Source of the DNA: Rhizodiscina lignyota
Lineage: Eukaryota; Ascomycota; Dothideomycetes; Aulographales; Rhizodiscinaceae
Assembly: GCA_010015805.1 (NCBI GenBank)
Contig: ML978128.1
Span: 1,426,001 to 1,490,000 of the forward strand
Length of the DNA stretch: 64,000 nt
Direction: 5' to 3'
Shown: positions 9,942 through 22,586 of the stretch, one piece after another
How positions within the stretch are numbered: the first letter of the stretch is position 1
Layout: each line of letters opens with the position of its first letter
Notes under the pieces: generated by a model
What the model saw: the letters and a program-made list of their open reading frames with translations, nothing else
Databases searched by the model: none
Told to the model about the DNA's origin: nothing
Made by a program: the position numbers and the translations under genes

Positions 9942-12396
9942 TACGAGGGTAATGACAGATCACAGGGTATTTGCTCCATGCCACAACTCACATCCATACC
10001 ATCCTATTCGAACATTGATTTAGGTACGAGCATCTCAAAAGTCAGTCAAGTTCTGAATCACATGTTTTCCGGAGGAATGAAATTGGCGTATCTTATTACG
10101 CATTGTTAGTGGGCTGTGTTTGTCTTGAAATATGCAAAGAATTTCGGTAGCCGTCCTTCCAGAAGCATATTCACATGTGGTGTACCCGAGCCGGAAGATT
10201 GGGCTTCATGCGTTTCAAGCTTTACGTTTCCAATGGCGTCTTGGGGACGCTAAATTTCAAATTGTCATCCTCCACACTGGACACGCAATTCGAATGCTGA
10301 CGAAGTGTTTTTGATCAGGGCTGCTCACTACACTACGGAAGGAGTTCAACACCGAAATGACGTTCATGAGTTCATCGAATCCCCATTCAACCAAGCCGCA
10401 ATTAAAGAACATGATTGGGCGTCGGAATCCTACTTGGAAATGATTTTTGTACGACGGGGGATCTTGCTTGCTTTCAAAGTGCTCTTATCTTTCAGAGTGC
10501 TAAATGGCTGGTTAACGAATTATTTCAAAATCAGTCGAGTTACCATGACTAAAGAGCTTGCAGCACCTGATTCGGCCAGAAAGTCCCTTCCTGTTCAAAG
10601 TTTGCCCTGTCTGCACGCACGACTCACTTGTCTAAATTATCCTACGTCTCGCATGAACAGGCATGGGTGTCTTTGCGCGAGCATCGCTCTTTTCGAGTGC
10701 CACCACGGTAGGATCGCATTTCTTGAGTCGCTATGACGGTACACAAAGTCGAAATAGTCTATTATGCACTGATTCTCCAGTTCATGCCAGCCCTTGATGT
10801 CTAGCGATCTTTAATATATTTGCCTTTCGAGAGTTTCCCTTGGGATCTGCGAACAATTGCTCGCCTCGCCACCCGAATGGCTTCTTAATCTATTGCATGG
10901 CGATCTGCCGTGTGCCCTCAAGTGCCACGGCTCACCAGTCCACGGAGTTTGGTCAGACTCGGTTAGCTCCTAGCCTTATGGATACAGAATTGAAACACAC
11001 AAGCTACTGCCACGCCCTGCCAAGTCCTGACAAGTTCCTGGTACCTGCATGGTGGTGAACATCGGGCACACATCGCCGGGAACATCTTGCAGAATTTGCA
11101 CCATGACCCGGAGGCCTTGAGACCTAGTAGTTCACAATCATATTTTGTAGCGAAATTCCATCTGTCTACGCGGCCATCAGTCCGATCAATGCGAGTTGTT
11201 CGGCTTGCGAGGGTCGTTGCGAAAAGGGGGATGCATGCCTTGCCAGATGGTTGAGAAAGACAATTTTTCAGATCTCTCAGAAATCCAACTGGCATTCGAA
11301 AAGTCCTTGAAAGTGAAGATTGTGATAGTGCTCTATTCCTCTAAGCCACCAAGACACACCAGCGCGTTAGGAGCGGATCCTATACGCCCGGTCACAGCTG
11401 CACTACTGACGCAAACGACGTCTCGACCCTCAGATTTGCCTATTCGGATGCGGTTCCGTTCCATTGGTCGTATCGCGTAGGGAATAGGCTTGTGGCAGAA
11501 GCAAAAATACCATTTCGAGGCATTTCGAGGGCTGGAGCGTTTCACCCTAACCCTCCCCAAGGCAAATGCCGCAGACTTCAACCTCCCAACGTAACAGAGC
11601 AGCTCACCAGCGTCGCCACACGTTACGGCCTCTTCCAACCGGGCAAGAGGGTCTCTCTGTCTACAGTGACACTAGCATTCAGCTCAGCACTCGATGTAGG
11701 TAGATGCTTTTCTTTTAGAGATATTCTTTTTGTTGATGGGATCTCATCACGTATCGGCTTCACTATTAGGGCTTTCGCTTGCCCAAACAATTCTCTAACC
11801 CCGTCAACCTTGCGCAAGTCCTTTTAATCTGACGACCGTGCTACAATCCACGGCCCGGCTGGGTAGTGATGCGGTACTGGCATGGTGCTGCGTCGTGACG
11901 CTACTGTGTAGGTCTTTCGGCAGCTCCTCCCGCTGTGCTGCGCCTGAGGACCCTGGGGTCTTGAAACCGTGGAGAGTCTGGATGAATTCCACGCTGCTCT
12001 TTCCATATTCCCCTACCCCAAGGATACCTGGCCAGAGCCCTGGGACGACCATGAGGAGCTGCACAGGGAATGGCCAAGTGTGCGCGATCGCCGTCACAAA
12101 ACTTCCGCCGCGGGAACTGGCCAGTTAGCATCCCCTCATATACCCTGAGCTGTCTCATAATGCATCTCTGAGAACATTAGCTGATGCTGCACCTTCTTTC
12201 GTTCACTTCTCTGCTGACTGGTTCACGCAACTTTGGCTCATGACAGACGGTCGAGCTGGCGTGCCTCTCGTCTTCAGGCCAATTTCTACTTTCATGTTTG
12301 TTTAATCATTCATTCACTGAATTACCATTGCCGCTGGTATTCAGCAAGGGATTCTTCATTCATTGAGGAGGACACAGGCACTTTACATTCATCGGA
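9942..12396. other. Intergenic region, no recognised gene
   Basis: About 2.4 kb between the SER1 stop and the seven-helix protein. Several open frames of 60-140 codons occur on both strands, but none shows domains, a plausible splice partner or family motifs. A 10-bp unit (CATTTCGAGG) is duplicated in tandem at 11511-11530. The 3' part presumably holds the promoter of the downstream gene. Confidence 0.5.
11511..11530. repeat. 10-bp tandem duplication
   Basis: CATTTCGAGG occurs twice head to tail in non-coding DNA. Confidence 0.8.
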
Positions 12397-14714
12397 ATGG
12401 CTGAATGGAATGGCCCATTCGCGGCGGCGAAGCCCATTGATCTATCGTCATCACTCCTGGTGATAAGGCATATGGAACAGCAAGATCATGCCGACTCAAA
12501 TCGTACGAAAGAGATCTTTGGAAACCTCATTCTGCAGTCGGCTCAGAACGTCCGCTTCATGCACATTGGGATGGGAGCGTTCAGCATTGTCCTGGCACTG
12601 GTTATCATCGCTCGAATCTTCTATGATAGTTGGAGAGCTAGCCAGCTCCAAGTCAGACTACGTCCCAAGTAAGTGTGGCATAGACTCTTGCCTTTACAAT
12701 TCTAATGACAGAATAGGCCGTTCTCTTGGATTACAGACCTGCACCCGGCAGAGGTGTTCCCTCTGGCCCTGTCAATCACTACAATTGTGCAACAGACAAT
12801 CTTCATTATTCTGCAAAGTTTTGCGATCAATTCCATAACAGTCAATGGCTGCGACAAGACTGTGCAGCTTGTATTCCCAAGTAAGTATGGTTGTCGCGAG
12901 CTGCGTGAGAACAGCACACTAATCTCAGATCAGCGATCTTCCTTCTAGGATTCATGCATCTGGTCTTTGGCGCCGAGTTCACCATTAGAGGCTTCCAAAG
13001 CCAGCGATTCGGACCTCGCAAACCATGGACTACGCAAATTTGCATCGCCGTGTTTTGTCTCCTTGTCCTTTTTACCTGGCTTCCGACAAACCTCCATAAG
13101 ACTCGTCCTAAGTGCTTTGGCGACATGATTATGCGACCGATCATATACAGCCCTATTGCGCTGGCCATCATGACGACATTGATTGCTGCTTTCATGGTGA
13201 TGGCGATCATTATCGGGATGCGATTAGTGCGGACTGTGAACATCGACCCGAATGAACGTATCGCTGCTTCAAGGATATTCTACTACCTACTCGCCTCGAT
13301 TGCACTTCATGTGAGTTGCCTTTCTCGGTTGGAAATCAAAAGCTAATGATTTTAGATCCTCATTCTTCCGTTCTTTATCCAAGCAATCCTGCGAGACTTC
13401 GACAAGAATCTCTCGTCCTCCAGAGTCGCCGAGATCACTCTCTTTGGCCAAGGCATCATTATATCTCTCATTCACATCTTCCTCCGCACCAACGCTCTTC
13501 GCACCGCCATTAGACCAATCCAGGCTGCTTGGTCGCCCACTCGCAAGTTCAGACTATTCGGTCCTAGTGATTTGGAGATCGTCAACATCAGCCCGCCGGT
13601 AAATCTACTTGGTCCACGCGAGGCGGAATATTATTGGAACGAGAATGAGAAGTCGAATACTCCAAGAGAGTTCCGCTTCCCTGACGAGAAGACGCCATTC
13701 CAAACAGAGGACCTCTACACAATCCCTCGCAGTGGTGACGAGCAAACCCGATGGCCGCTTCCTGCAGACCCGCTTCCCACGCCCAGAACCCCTGCGCCAG
13801 CTTCAATATCCTCACCAACCCAGCCGTCAATGACAACTGCAAATCACAGGAGAAAGCCAACCAACTATTCGTTATTCCCTTCCGAGGCAGAAGACGGCCC
13901 GAGACTGCCAGCAGCCGTTTATTCGCCCACATCCTCAGCTGCGGAGAAATCAAGAACGCCTGACAGTCCAAGACAACCCGTCCAAGTTGATCGGAGCATC
14001 AGCACCATACTTGACAGCTACAGGGCATCCTCAATCGCTTCTCCAACATCAGCTGGACCAGAACCTCTTACATTACTGCAACCTACCACATATACACCCG
14101 TGGAGTCACGCAGACCACAGGCTACCGATCCTCTTTTCCTTCAACCACCTGCGCCTTCTTTCTCCTTTCCCAGTCATCGCCGAGGTAGCAGTGCTTCAAG
14201 CAGTGCGACTGTACAGATTGGCTTAAGGCTATCCATGGCACCGTCCGCTATTGCTGCACCTGCTACAGCATCGATGATCTCAACTTCAGCAGGTCCCAGC
14301 GGCCTGAGGCATGCGATGACACCTCCTGCGGAGGAGCCAGAGGGCTCCTCAACAGTCAACACTCCTGCCGCTACTTCGGTCCCTGAGGAGTTTCAGATGC
14401 TTGAGAGTCCAGCGAAGCTACTTCAGCAGATGCAGCAAACAAGACAACAGACTGCTGCACTCTCAGAGTCGACAAGTCAAAACTATTCGAAGCCTACTGA
14501 TGACACGGGCTACTTCCCCGCCTTAGCTCCAATCAAGACGGATACTCCCCTCTGGACGGAAAAAGAGCTCCCTCCGACACCAAGGCGAGGCATCAGCGGT
14601 CTTGCCCTGAACCCTATCACACCTGATTCACCCAAACCGTCGCCTGCCATTGGTGTCGCACTTTCGTCCAGACCATCAAGCAAGGCGCAATCGCCTGGAC
14701 CTGGCTTCTTTTGA
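12397..14714 (+). CDS. Seven-helix receptor-like integral membrane protein with long Ser/Pro-rich tail
   Basis: Four exons, 12397-12668, 12717-12880, 12949-13310 and 13356-14714, keep one frame and give about 718 residues. The introns are 48, 68 and 45 bp, with consensus donors (GTAAGT, GTAAGT, GTGAGT) and CTAAT-type branch points. The first roughly 375 residues hold about seven hydrophobic segments, for example MGAFSIVLALVIIARIFYD, TTQICIAVFCLLVLFTW, ALAIMTTLIAAFMVMAIIIG and ITLFGQGIIISLIHIFLR. A conserved-looking LRTNALR follows the last one. The remaining roughly 340 residues are a Ser/Thr/Pro-rich, probably disordered cytoplasmic tail with TPRTP- and SP-type phosphorylatable sites. Topology resembles fungal GPCR-like proteins, but no family-defining motif was recognised. 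Function is unknown; an alternative is a fungal-specific integral membrane protein that is not a receptor. The model is secure, the role is inference. Confidence 0.75.
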
Positions 14715-16210
14715 GTGCTATCCGTTTGGACTCCCTTGTAAAAATATATCCATCGTCTCCTTATAGAACTTTGTGCTTCGCTGCCTCTTTGCAAGCGATC
14801 TTCCGCCTATATTTTCCATTCGGCACAGTCGCTACTTAATCTCTTATTATATACCCACCCGAGCCCCTTCGTTTGATGGCTCTATTTGTACACGAGCGTC
14901 CATTTGCTCAAGCAGCTTTCGCGTATCTGCGCCTCGGCTTTCATATCCTTTAAGGGATCAGGAACATGTATGGAACTGTAGAAGGGATAGTTGGTGTTTA
15001 CGGATACGATCTGTATGTAGCGTTCAGGCAACTCGATTGCCTCTGATGACTCTTGTATATAACGACGAAAAAGAAAATACATCTATGGAGACAACACACA
15101 AGACCATGCCTGCGCTGACTCGCCACCCCATTGTCTCCAGCTTTCTTACTCCGCATATTACACCCGCTCACAGAAGCCACACGAATCCTGGAGGACAGTA
15201 CGGAGTCTCAGCTCGCCTGTCTGTCAGATTTGCTAACGCGCTTCTGGGCGTAAGACCCGGAGTTTGGTGACCACGTGCGGAGCACTTCCGCCGGGCAGGA
15301 TAATTTGCGGCGACATGATCGGTGCGCTTCCTCTATCCATGGTGTTGCACCGCTGGCACGAAGGGCGAACTCCGGGTTTCTGCTGCTTTAGGGAGTCCAA
15401 GCCGGAGCGGAAAATGACGCAGAGCAAAAGAAAGGCTCGTCGCCTGCGATTCGCAGAGGCCACCGTATTGCTATCTGCTGGCCTGTAGGTATGCCCTTTC
15501 GCACCCCAGACTGCATTTCTTACGGTCAGTTTCCTCCCGATGTGTGAAAATCAGGCAGTTCCTGAGTGGCCCGCCACTGGAAGAGAGGCTGAAAGAAATT
15601 TACGTTTCCCCAATCCCCACGCAGACGCCAACCCGTGCTCACGGCGGCAGGCAGGGATGGCATATCTTGGCTCCACACACGCTTATCTCCATGCAGCCTG
15701 GTTCCCTCCAGAAGCAATCGTTTCCAGCGCTGCTCCAACCACAGCCGGCGCCGGCCCAGCCACTTGACGTCGACCCACAGGCTGCTCGCGACTCCATCGA
15801 CTTTCTAGCGTCACAGTGGACCGTTGCAGCAATCCTGAGCAGATCATGGTGCCCGCGTGCCCGCTGTGCGAGCCCACTGCTCGCATCGCGGGAATCTGGC
15901 CTGCGAGAGAGGTGGGGACCTTGTCCAACTGCTGCCGCTCGTCTGTATTAAACCTGCGCCGGGCCGCTGGGAGCTGGCGCACATGGTTCGTCCCAGCGTC
16001 CTCAGTGATTCCCGTTCAACAATTCTTGCAGAGGGCAAAGGGCTGAGAGCAATCCCTTCATTCGGTGCCCAGTGAATGCAGGAAGCACGTGTGCTGCTAC
16101 TGCTTTGAGTCTTGTTGAGCATTCCCTCACGCAACAGCTTCCACGCCTGCGACATCTCCGCAGAGTGTAGACGGGACAAGAGCGTAGGAGTACAGGAAAA
16201 GAGCTCAGCA
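14715..16210. other. Intergenic region, no recognised gene
   Basis: About 1.5 kb between two plus-strand genes. A minus-strand frame of 66 codons at 14882-15082 reads like coding sequence but has no partner exon or recognisable family. The 3' end presumably contains the transporter promoter. Confidence 0.5.
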
Positions 16211-18190
16211 ATGGCCGACGAGTTCAAGCAAGATCCCTCGCCGGAGATTACGGGCGAGAAGAATGGCTTCAACAAGGACACTGGAGACTTCGGTGACCTC
16301 GAGCAGCAGACCTCGATCGTGGGTTCGACGAACAAGGCTGATGTTCTGGGTCTTGAGCACACCGATCCAGTCCTGAATGCTAAGATGCACTTGGTCAACA
16401 ATGTAAGGCTTTCGTAGGAATGCAGCATATGCGCTCCAGTGTCTACTTGAGCTTGGAGCTAAATAGATTCTTTGGCTAGGCAATTGACGAGATCGGCTTC
16501 ACCATGTACCAGGCGAAGCTGTTTTGCCTTAATGGCTTTGGATACGCGGTGGATTCGCTCATCCTGCTGATCCAATCTATCGTGGCCTTGCAAGCAAAGC
16601 TCGAGTTTAAGCCCAGCTTTGGGAACGGCTTGACGATCGCTGTGTACGTTGGTATGCTCGTGAGTGGGATCCTTACCTGTAATTGATAGTGGAGAAGCTA
16701 AATCCGGCTGACAGACGGGCGCGCTCTTCTGGGGCTTGTCTGCAGATATCATCGGCCGTAAATTCGCCTTCAACACTTCCCTAATGGTCTGCTCCATCTT
16801 CGCCATCGTGGCCGGATCATCACCCAATTGGATTGTACTCGGTCTGTTTACATGCCTGAGCGCTTTCGGCGGCGGAGGCAACCTGGTGTTGGATACTGCT
16901 GTGTTCTTGGAATACCTCCCGTCTCAACATCAGTGGCTGTTGACTCTGATGGCTGCCTGGTGGGGTGAGTCTCTCTTGTGCGAATGAGTCCTGCATTCAA
17001 TTCGGACTAATCACTATTCTCCAGGTCTCGGTCAGATGATTGCCGGCCTCTTCGCATGGGCGTATATTCCCAACTTCAGCTGCTTGGCTACCGAACCTTG
17101 CACATATGCTAATAACAAGGGCTGGCGTTATATTTGGTATACTAGCGGCGCCCTTGTCTTTGTCATGTCGGTCCTCCGTATCACGGTTATCCGCCTGAGG
17201 GAGACGCCGAAATTCCTTCTCGGAGAGGGCAAGGACGAAGAGGTCGTCGAGACGCTGCAGTTTATCGCGAATAAGTACAACCGAACATGCTCACTCACGC
17301 TCGAGCAGCTGCAGGCTTGCGGAGTCACCGCCGGCACTCAACAAAGTGACGGTCGCCGCGGATCTGTCACTCATGCTAGAAAAAGGGCTTCGGTCATGGA
17401 AATCTGGGTCCATTTGAAAGGTCTCTTCGTGACCAGGAGGATTGGACTCTCAACCAGCTTGATCTGGTTCTCCTGGCTGTTGATCGGTTTGGCCTATCCA
17501 TTATACAACGTCTTTCTGCCCACGTACCTTGCGACCCGTGGTGCGGATACTGGAGACAGCAGCCAGTACACGACATGGCGCAACTATACGCTGTCCAACT
17601 TTAGCAGTATCTTCGGCCCCATTCTTGCTGGATATATGTGCAAATCGAGGTGGTTCTGGGGTCGCAGAGGTAACGTCACTTGCAAAGGGGTTCACCCGTG
17701 CGCCTATCTGGACAGGTAAACTGACGAATCGTGACAGGTACTATGATTATCGGTGCTCTCATAACCATGGTGTTCTTCTTCTGCTACACGCAAGTCAGAA
17801 CTCCGTCAGAGAACGTCGGATTCACTTGTGCAATCTCTTTCTGCCTGGTATGGCTTCTCCGTGCTTGAATATCTGGAGTGCAGGCTAATTATCCATAGAA
17901 CATTTACTATGGCACTCTCTACGCATACACGCCAGAGGTCCTGCCCAGCGCCCACCGTGGAACCGGCAACGGTATCGCGATTGGTTTCAACAGAATCATG
18001 GGCATCATGAGCGCTGTCATCGCTACGTATGCTGATGTGAGTGTCCCAATCGCATTGGATTCGCACGTAGAGCTAATGACTGCAGACGAGCACACCCGTC
18101 CCGATTTACATTTGTGCTGCGCTATACGCCGTCATGGCAGTCGTGGCCGCATGCTTCCCATTCGAGCCAATGGGCCAGAGAAGCTCTTAA
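16211..18190 (+). CDS. Major facilitator superfamily transporter (SVOP/sugar-porter-like)
   Basis: Seven exons: 16211-16402, 16480-16659, 16715-16964, 17025-17669, 17738-17847, 17899-18036 and 18086-18190, encoding about 539 residues. All six introns (49-77 bp) have GT-AG ends, mostly with CTAAT/CTGAC branch points, and preserve frame. An acidic cytosolic N-terminus of about 65 residues precedes twelve predicted helices. The MFS motif A between helices 2 and 3 reads GLSADIIGRKF (about residues 131-141). Other family-like stretches are YQAKLFCLNGFGYAVDS, RETPKFLLGEGKDEE after helix 6, and TPEVLPSAHRGTGNGIA before helix 11. This layout resembles SV2-related organic-ion or metabolite porters rather than hexose carriers, but the substrate cannot be read from sequence. 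It likely sits in the plasma membrane. It stands alone, with no biosynthetic gene beside it. Confidence 0.88.
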
Positions 18191-18497
18191 GCCCAGCATC
18201 GATCCTCAAATCTCGTGGGGATCGGAATAGAAAGGGAATGAACGAGAAAAGCTTTACTTTCGTTGGATACCCCGTAACGACGACATGGAATTCCCATAAA
18301 AAGCGAAAAATGAAATTACAGCTTGTTTTCCAAGCCCCTAATTCGTGAAGCAAATTCCAGTCATTCCTGCTAAGACAATTCATCGTGTGATCGCTTAAAC
18401 GAGATACCCCCATTGCACGCCGGATCCGGTGTTGGGAATCTCCAATGCCCATTTGTAGCTTCTGTCTCCATACTCCATCTTCCATCATACGCCTTGC
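18191..18497. other. Short convergent intergenic region
   Basis: The 307 bp between the stop codons of the transporter (plus strand) and the GPI protein (minus strand) must hold both 3' ends. No other feature was seen. Confidence 0.6.
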
Positions 18498-18908
18498 TCA
18501 AGCCGCAACACCCATCCCAAGCCCGACTCCCACCAAAGCAATCCCCATCATTCCCTCTACCCCCACCGCTCCAAATGTAGGCCTCGCAGCAACACCGCTA
18601 CTCGGGTTTGGGCTCGTTGGGCTCACTGTTGTCGGGCCTGAAACTATCGTATTTGCTGTATGCGAGTCCGATGTCGTCGCCGTGGTTTGCGTCGACTCTG
18701 TCGGGCTGACGGTCGTCGGGCCGGACACAATGGTATTCGCGGTGTGAGAGTCCGAAGTCGTGTCCGTGCTCTGAGTCGAGGTGGTCGGCGAGACTGTCGT
18801 AGGACCGGATGTCTGTGTGTTTGCGGTTCGGGACGACGTAGCTTGGGACGAGGCGAGAGTGAGGAGGAGGGAGAGGACGAAGAAGAGCGTGAAAGACCAG
18901 TAACGCAT
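18498..18908 (-). CDS. Small GPI-anchored Ser/Thr-rich cell-surface protein with tandem repeats
   Basis: A single exon of 136 codons starting at the ATG of MRYWSFTLFFVLSLLLTLASS, a clear signal peptide with cleavage expected near SSQA. The mature part is almost entirely Ser, Thr, Pro and Gly. It contains three copies of a 28-residue unit built on SGPTTVSPT, each followed in the first two copies by a Thr-rich stretch and TTSDSHTANT. The third copy is cut short at SPNPSSG. The C-terminus is a small-residue hydrophobic tail (VGVEGMMGIALVGVGLGMG) with candidate omega sites in the preceding SSG, typical of GPI attachment. Heavy O-glycosylation and cell-wall or membrane location are inferred. No enzymatic domain is present. 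Repeat copy number is likely variable between strains. Confidence 0.8.
   Translation of the reverse strand: MRYWSFTLFFVLSLLLTLASSQATSSRTANTQTSGPTTVSPTTSTQSTDTTSDSHTANTIVSGPTTVSPTESTQTTATTSDSHTANTIVSGPTTVSPTSPNPSSGVAARPTFGAVGVEGMMGIALVGVGLGMGVAA
18590..18842 (-). repeat. 84-bp tandem repeats inside the GPI protein gene
   Basis: Three in-frame copies of an approximately 84-bp unit (28 codons) encode the SGPTTVSPT repeats; the last copy is partial. Copies 1 and 2 differ by a few substitutions, so the array is recent or kept homogeneous. Boundaries are approximate. Confidence 0.75.
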
Positions 18909-19495
18909 CTTGCTAATTGACCTTGACAGGACTGGTAGTTTGCTCGAATGGATCGAGGAGCTCTCTTGTTCCGAAACGAACAGACAGGAGTAATACCTAC
19001 CACTCCAAATGGGTACGAGCTGGCTTTTGACAGCTTCGTCTACAGAGCTACACAGCACGCGACGTCATCTCTATGCAAGCAAAGGGCCAGAGAAGGCCCA
19101 AAGCAGCAAAGCTCTGCACATCCCGATCAACGGTGCGGTTGTATGAAGGAGCTGTACTTACCCCAGAGATTATAGATAAGGATTGCAACAGGGGAGCTTG
19201 GCGATGGTGGATTTGTCGAGAAATGAGAAATGCCATGACCGGGATATCGACGCTTTACCTAAATAAGAACTAGTGTCATCTGGGGCTATCAATTCAAATT
19301 GTATTGTGTTGCAATCTATGTATCAGACTCAGTTGTTTGTTCACTGCACTGCTAGAAGCGCCGAATCACTCGGTAACTTCTCCATACAGCTTGGTGTAAC
19401 GAGACTTCCCCCTGGCTACTAAATGATAGCCCGCCACACTGACGAATGAAAGAACTGGCTCTCTGAGCTATGTAATGTACGGGAGGTCCACCAGT
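18909..19495. other. Intergenic region, no recognised gene
   Basis: The 587 bp between the GPI-protein start and the MAK10 stop contain the promoter of the GPI protein and the MAK10 3' flank. No gene or repeat was recognised. Confidence 0.5.
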
Positions 19496-22367
19496 TTAGG
19501 AAGACTTGATAGATATCTTAGGTAGAATCCACCACCCATGGTGTCGCTTTCCTGGCTCCGGGATTTCTAATATCACGTCTCGTATCTTCCGCTTGCGAAT
19601 AGCTGTGCGTAGATATGATACGGAAAGCTGCGTCGCTATGGTAGATGCTAAGTGACCATTGACGTCCTGTAGACGGCGTCAGTACTTCTAAAATGCGGCA
19701 GAGGAGCACTTACTGCAAGCCAAGCATGCTCTATCCTCTCAGCACCCATCTTCGCAGGTCCCATCCCCTTGAGATTGGAGAAAGCGGTGCGCGCAACACG
19801 TGCAGTGGTCTCGACAATGTCACAAAGGCCGTCTGCTTTGGCGCTCATATCTTCGTCTGGGCGATCGAAATCTCCAAAGGGTTGGATGACGCTATTCCAT
19901 TTTCCGAACATCTCCATGATGAAGCCCTCCTGCAGGGTAAGGAAGGGCTTCATACGAGCTTCGTAGCGCAGTGTTGGGTCGTAGTAAGGCTCCGTAGAGG
20001 CAACATTTGGGAGAAGGTGCAGATAATGCAGATGAGTGTACAGCTTCAAGTGGTGTTAGAAGTCGCTCGGCGGTTGAGGATATGAAGATGATGCTTACAG
20101 TGTAAAGTGCTTCCGCGAGCGCTTCCGTACCCTCACACAGCGCGAGTTGCGCGCGGCAAAAGTCTATGGTTTTCTGCACTTGCTTCAAGCGAGGATTAGA
20201 TCCATCCATGTTACTGTTGGACATGATTTGATGCCGAGCCTCTGCGAATGAGAAGATTGTCCGGAGAATGTTAATTCGAAGCCGTGTGATCGAGACAAGG
20301 ACCCAATACATTCCAGCCAGTTCATCAGTGAGGTATACGTCAAGCTCAAAGCCAAGTTGGACAATCCATTGCATGACTCTGAGCTTCTGATGATATGCCC
20401 ATCGAAATAGAGGCTCTTCCATGTTGGAATCGGCGTCATCTACGAATGTCTCCAACATCGAGTCCATGTCTTCGGCTTCTCGCTGCAATTCGTCGAGGCC
20501 AAGGATGACATGAGTGAGCTGCCGCCGCAGCCTGCATCTGTTTGAGGTCAATGCTCTCCAAAAGTCCATGTAGCCGCCGAAATCCGGAAGCGCTTTTGAA
20601 GTAAAAGAATCAATCAGTTGTGCCATTTCATATCGTGGATTTGGAGTGGATGAAAGCGGAGCCTCAATGGTCCAGTTTATAGGATCGAGAACTACGCTGT
20701 CCGGTAGCACCAATAATTCCAGGTCTTTCCGAAACAGATCAACAAAGTGTAATTCAACGCGAGCGAGGACGCCTTCAGAAACGCAGGATCTCGCATATGG
20801 CAGTGGCTCCGGTTTCCGAGCGCTGAATGCGAACAGGAAAGACCTTAGAGGCTCTGGGCCTTCCGAAATGCATTGGAACACGTCATATGCAGCCGTGCAG
20901 TCATCAGACAGTTGCTTCATCAGTTTCATAGCTTCGTCGAACTCCAAGTCGACTACGGGCCTCGGCGGGACCGTACTCGTTAATCGTCTCTGGATCTTTT
21001 GACTGAATGCCTGGGAAACAGGTTTTCCTAGTGGGTGTGAGTCCAAGATCGCCGATACCAGATTCGAAACCGGAGACCACTCGGGCTTTCGCTTGTTCAA
21101 GAGAATCGAGTCGAACGCGATGAGCACTGTTCGCCGCAAGAAGATTCTATCCGAGATTGCTTGAATCAAGTCCTTCTGTTGTCGAGATATATTCCTGCAC
21201 GACCTATTAATACTTTCTATTGAGAGAAATGACAGAAGTTGCTCTGGATTAGTGTCTTGATTGACTTACTCGTTGGCAGCAAGCTGATCGACAAGGTCGC
21301 TTGCCTCCCCCAGCGTTGGCAGAATGTTGTCCAACTCCACGCGTCTGAAAAGATCTCGGTTGTAAGTGTGCGTAGAGAAGTCTTCTTCTTCAAAGTAGTG
21401 GCTCCTCAAAATGAGCTCAATGACCAAGTCGCAGCACTTGATCAGGCCAATACAATACGCTCTCAATATACGAAGCATTGGCTTGCCTGCAAGATTAGAC
21501 GTGGACTGGCGATCGAATTGAGCATCCTCGAGAGACTTTGGTTCCGGCCATAGGAGTCTGTCAATGTAGTGAGAGGTAAATAGGGTCTGCGATAGAGGAT
21601 AGCCTTGATGCCACGCCATCTACAACTCAATCAGTACAATACTCGTGATTATGGATAGTTCAAGAGCAACCTCGTAGCACATTATTTGATCCATGATACC
21701 AATGACTTCTTCGGGTAGTAGCTCTTGGAGGACATCGTACGTATCGTAAAGGGTCTCGCCGGGAGCAAGAAATCCAGAGTCCATTTTAGGATCCATAATC
21801 TATCATAAATGAGCTCCAGACTTCCACAAGGTCTACTCTACCATACCTCAAGAGCTCCAACAGACTCAAAAAGAGTAAAATTCTGGTCTTTAATGAGTCG
21901 ACCAGTCGGCAGGCCTGGGTTTGCGTCAGTGTCTACGTTGTAAGGACTCTACATTGGAAGGGCGGATGATTCAATATCTAAGCGCAGCGAGAGTAGATGT
22001 TCATGGAAATGCAAATGCAAAGGATCATACGTACTGGAAGAAGCCTCTCTGAACTGCCTTGTAATATCCCATAGTCGCTTATTGCCGACTATGACAGGCG
22101 CCGGTTGTTGGGCCGCAGTCTGGGCGGCGTCAACTGTAGTTGTCACATCTGAGGCGCGTCAGTATCGATACGCAAGGATGTCAAGATTATTGGTAAAGTT
22201 GCAAGTCTCTGTCTGATGCTGATGGAAGTACTGTGTGTTGTGGACAGTGTATACATACCGTTGTCTATGTTGAGGCGTGCGGTCTCTGCGTCAGTCATGT
22301 TAGATATGGCTCAAATAAATTCAACATGGCCTCGTGTACCTTCTGTGAGACCTTCAGGGTCTGTCAT
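19496..22367 (-). CDS. MAK10: NatC N-terminal acetyltransferase auxiliary subunit Mak10/Naa35
   Basis: The non-catalytic subunit of NatC, which acetylates protein N-termini at the ribosome. The family block lies near the N-terminus after splicing: LFESVGALEIMDPKMDSGFL, then LPEEVIGIMDQIMCYE and MAWHQGYPLSQTLFTSHYID. Downstream exons are 22148-22035, 21914-21847, 21799-21671, 21619-21270, 21194-20099, 20043-19714 and 19666-19496. The introns (47-120 bp) all keep frame; the one after MCYE has a weak donor, GTTGCT. The 5' end is ambiguous: either exons 22367-22340 and 22285-22259 (770 residues) or a start at 22298 reading straight to 22259 (765 residues). Both are in frame. Length is near the yeast protein (733). 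The final exon restores a C-terminus (VILEIPEPGKRHHGWW) that an unspliced reading would lose. Confidence 0.93.
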
Positions 22368-22586
22368 GACTTATATTATAATGGAGCATGATAGTGGAGC
22401 ACGTTGTGGGAAATGCAAAGGAAATTAAGTTGCAAGCGTTGTTTTGTGTTTGATATTCGGGGGTGCATGTTAAAGCCCGCCGCAAAGCTGTTGCTACATT
22501 TTTATATACAGTCGGGAAACGCCCTGCCAGCCAACCAGTCTCTACTTCGCCCATCGGCCATCCTCAGTTCGAGATCTCTGATTTCC

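Noticed and set aside
10305-10736. 143-codon plus-strand frame in the SER1 downstream region
   Set aside because: Composition is random-like, there are no motifs, and the upstream context is not promoter-like.
14882-15082. 66-codon minus-strand frame that reads like coding sequence
   Set aside because: No upstream exon with matching phase and no recognised family; it may be a 3' UTR coincidence.
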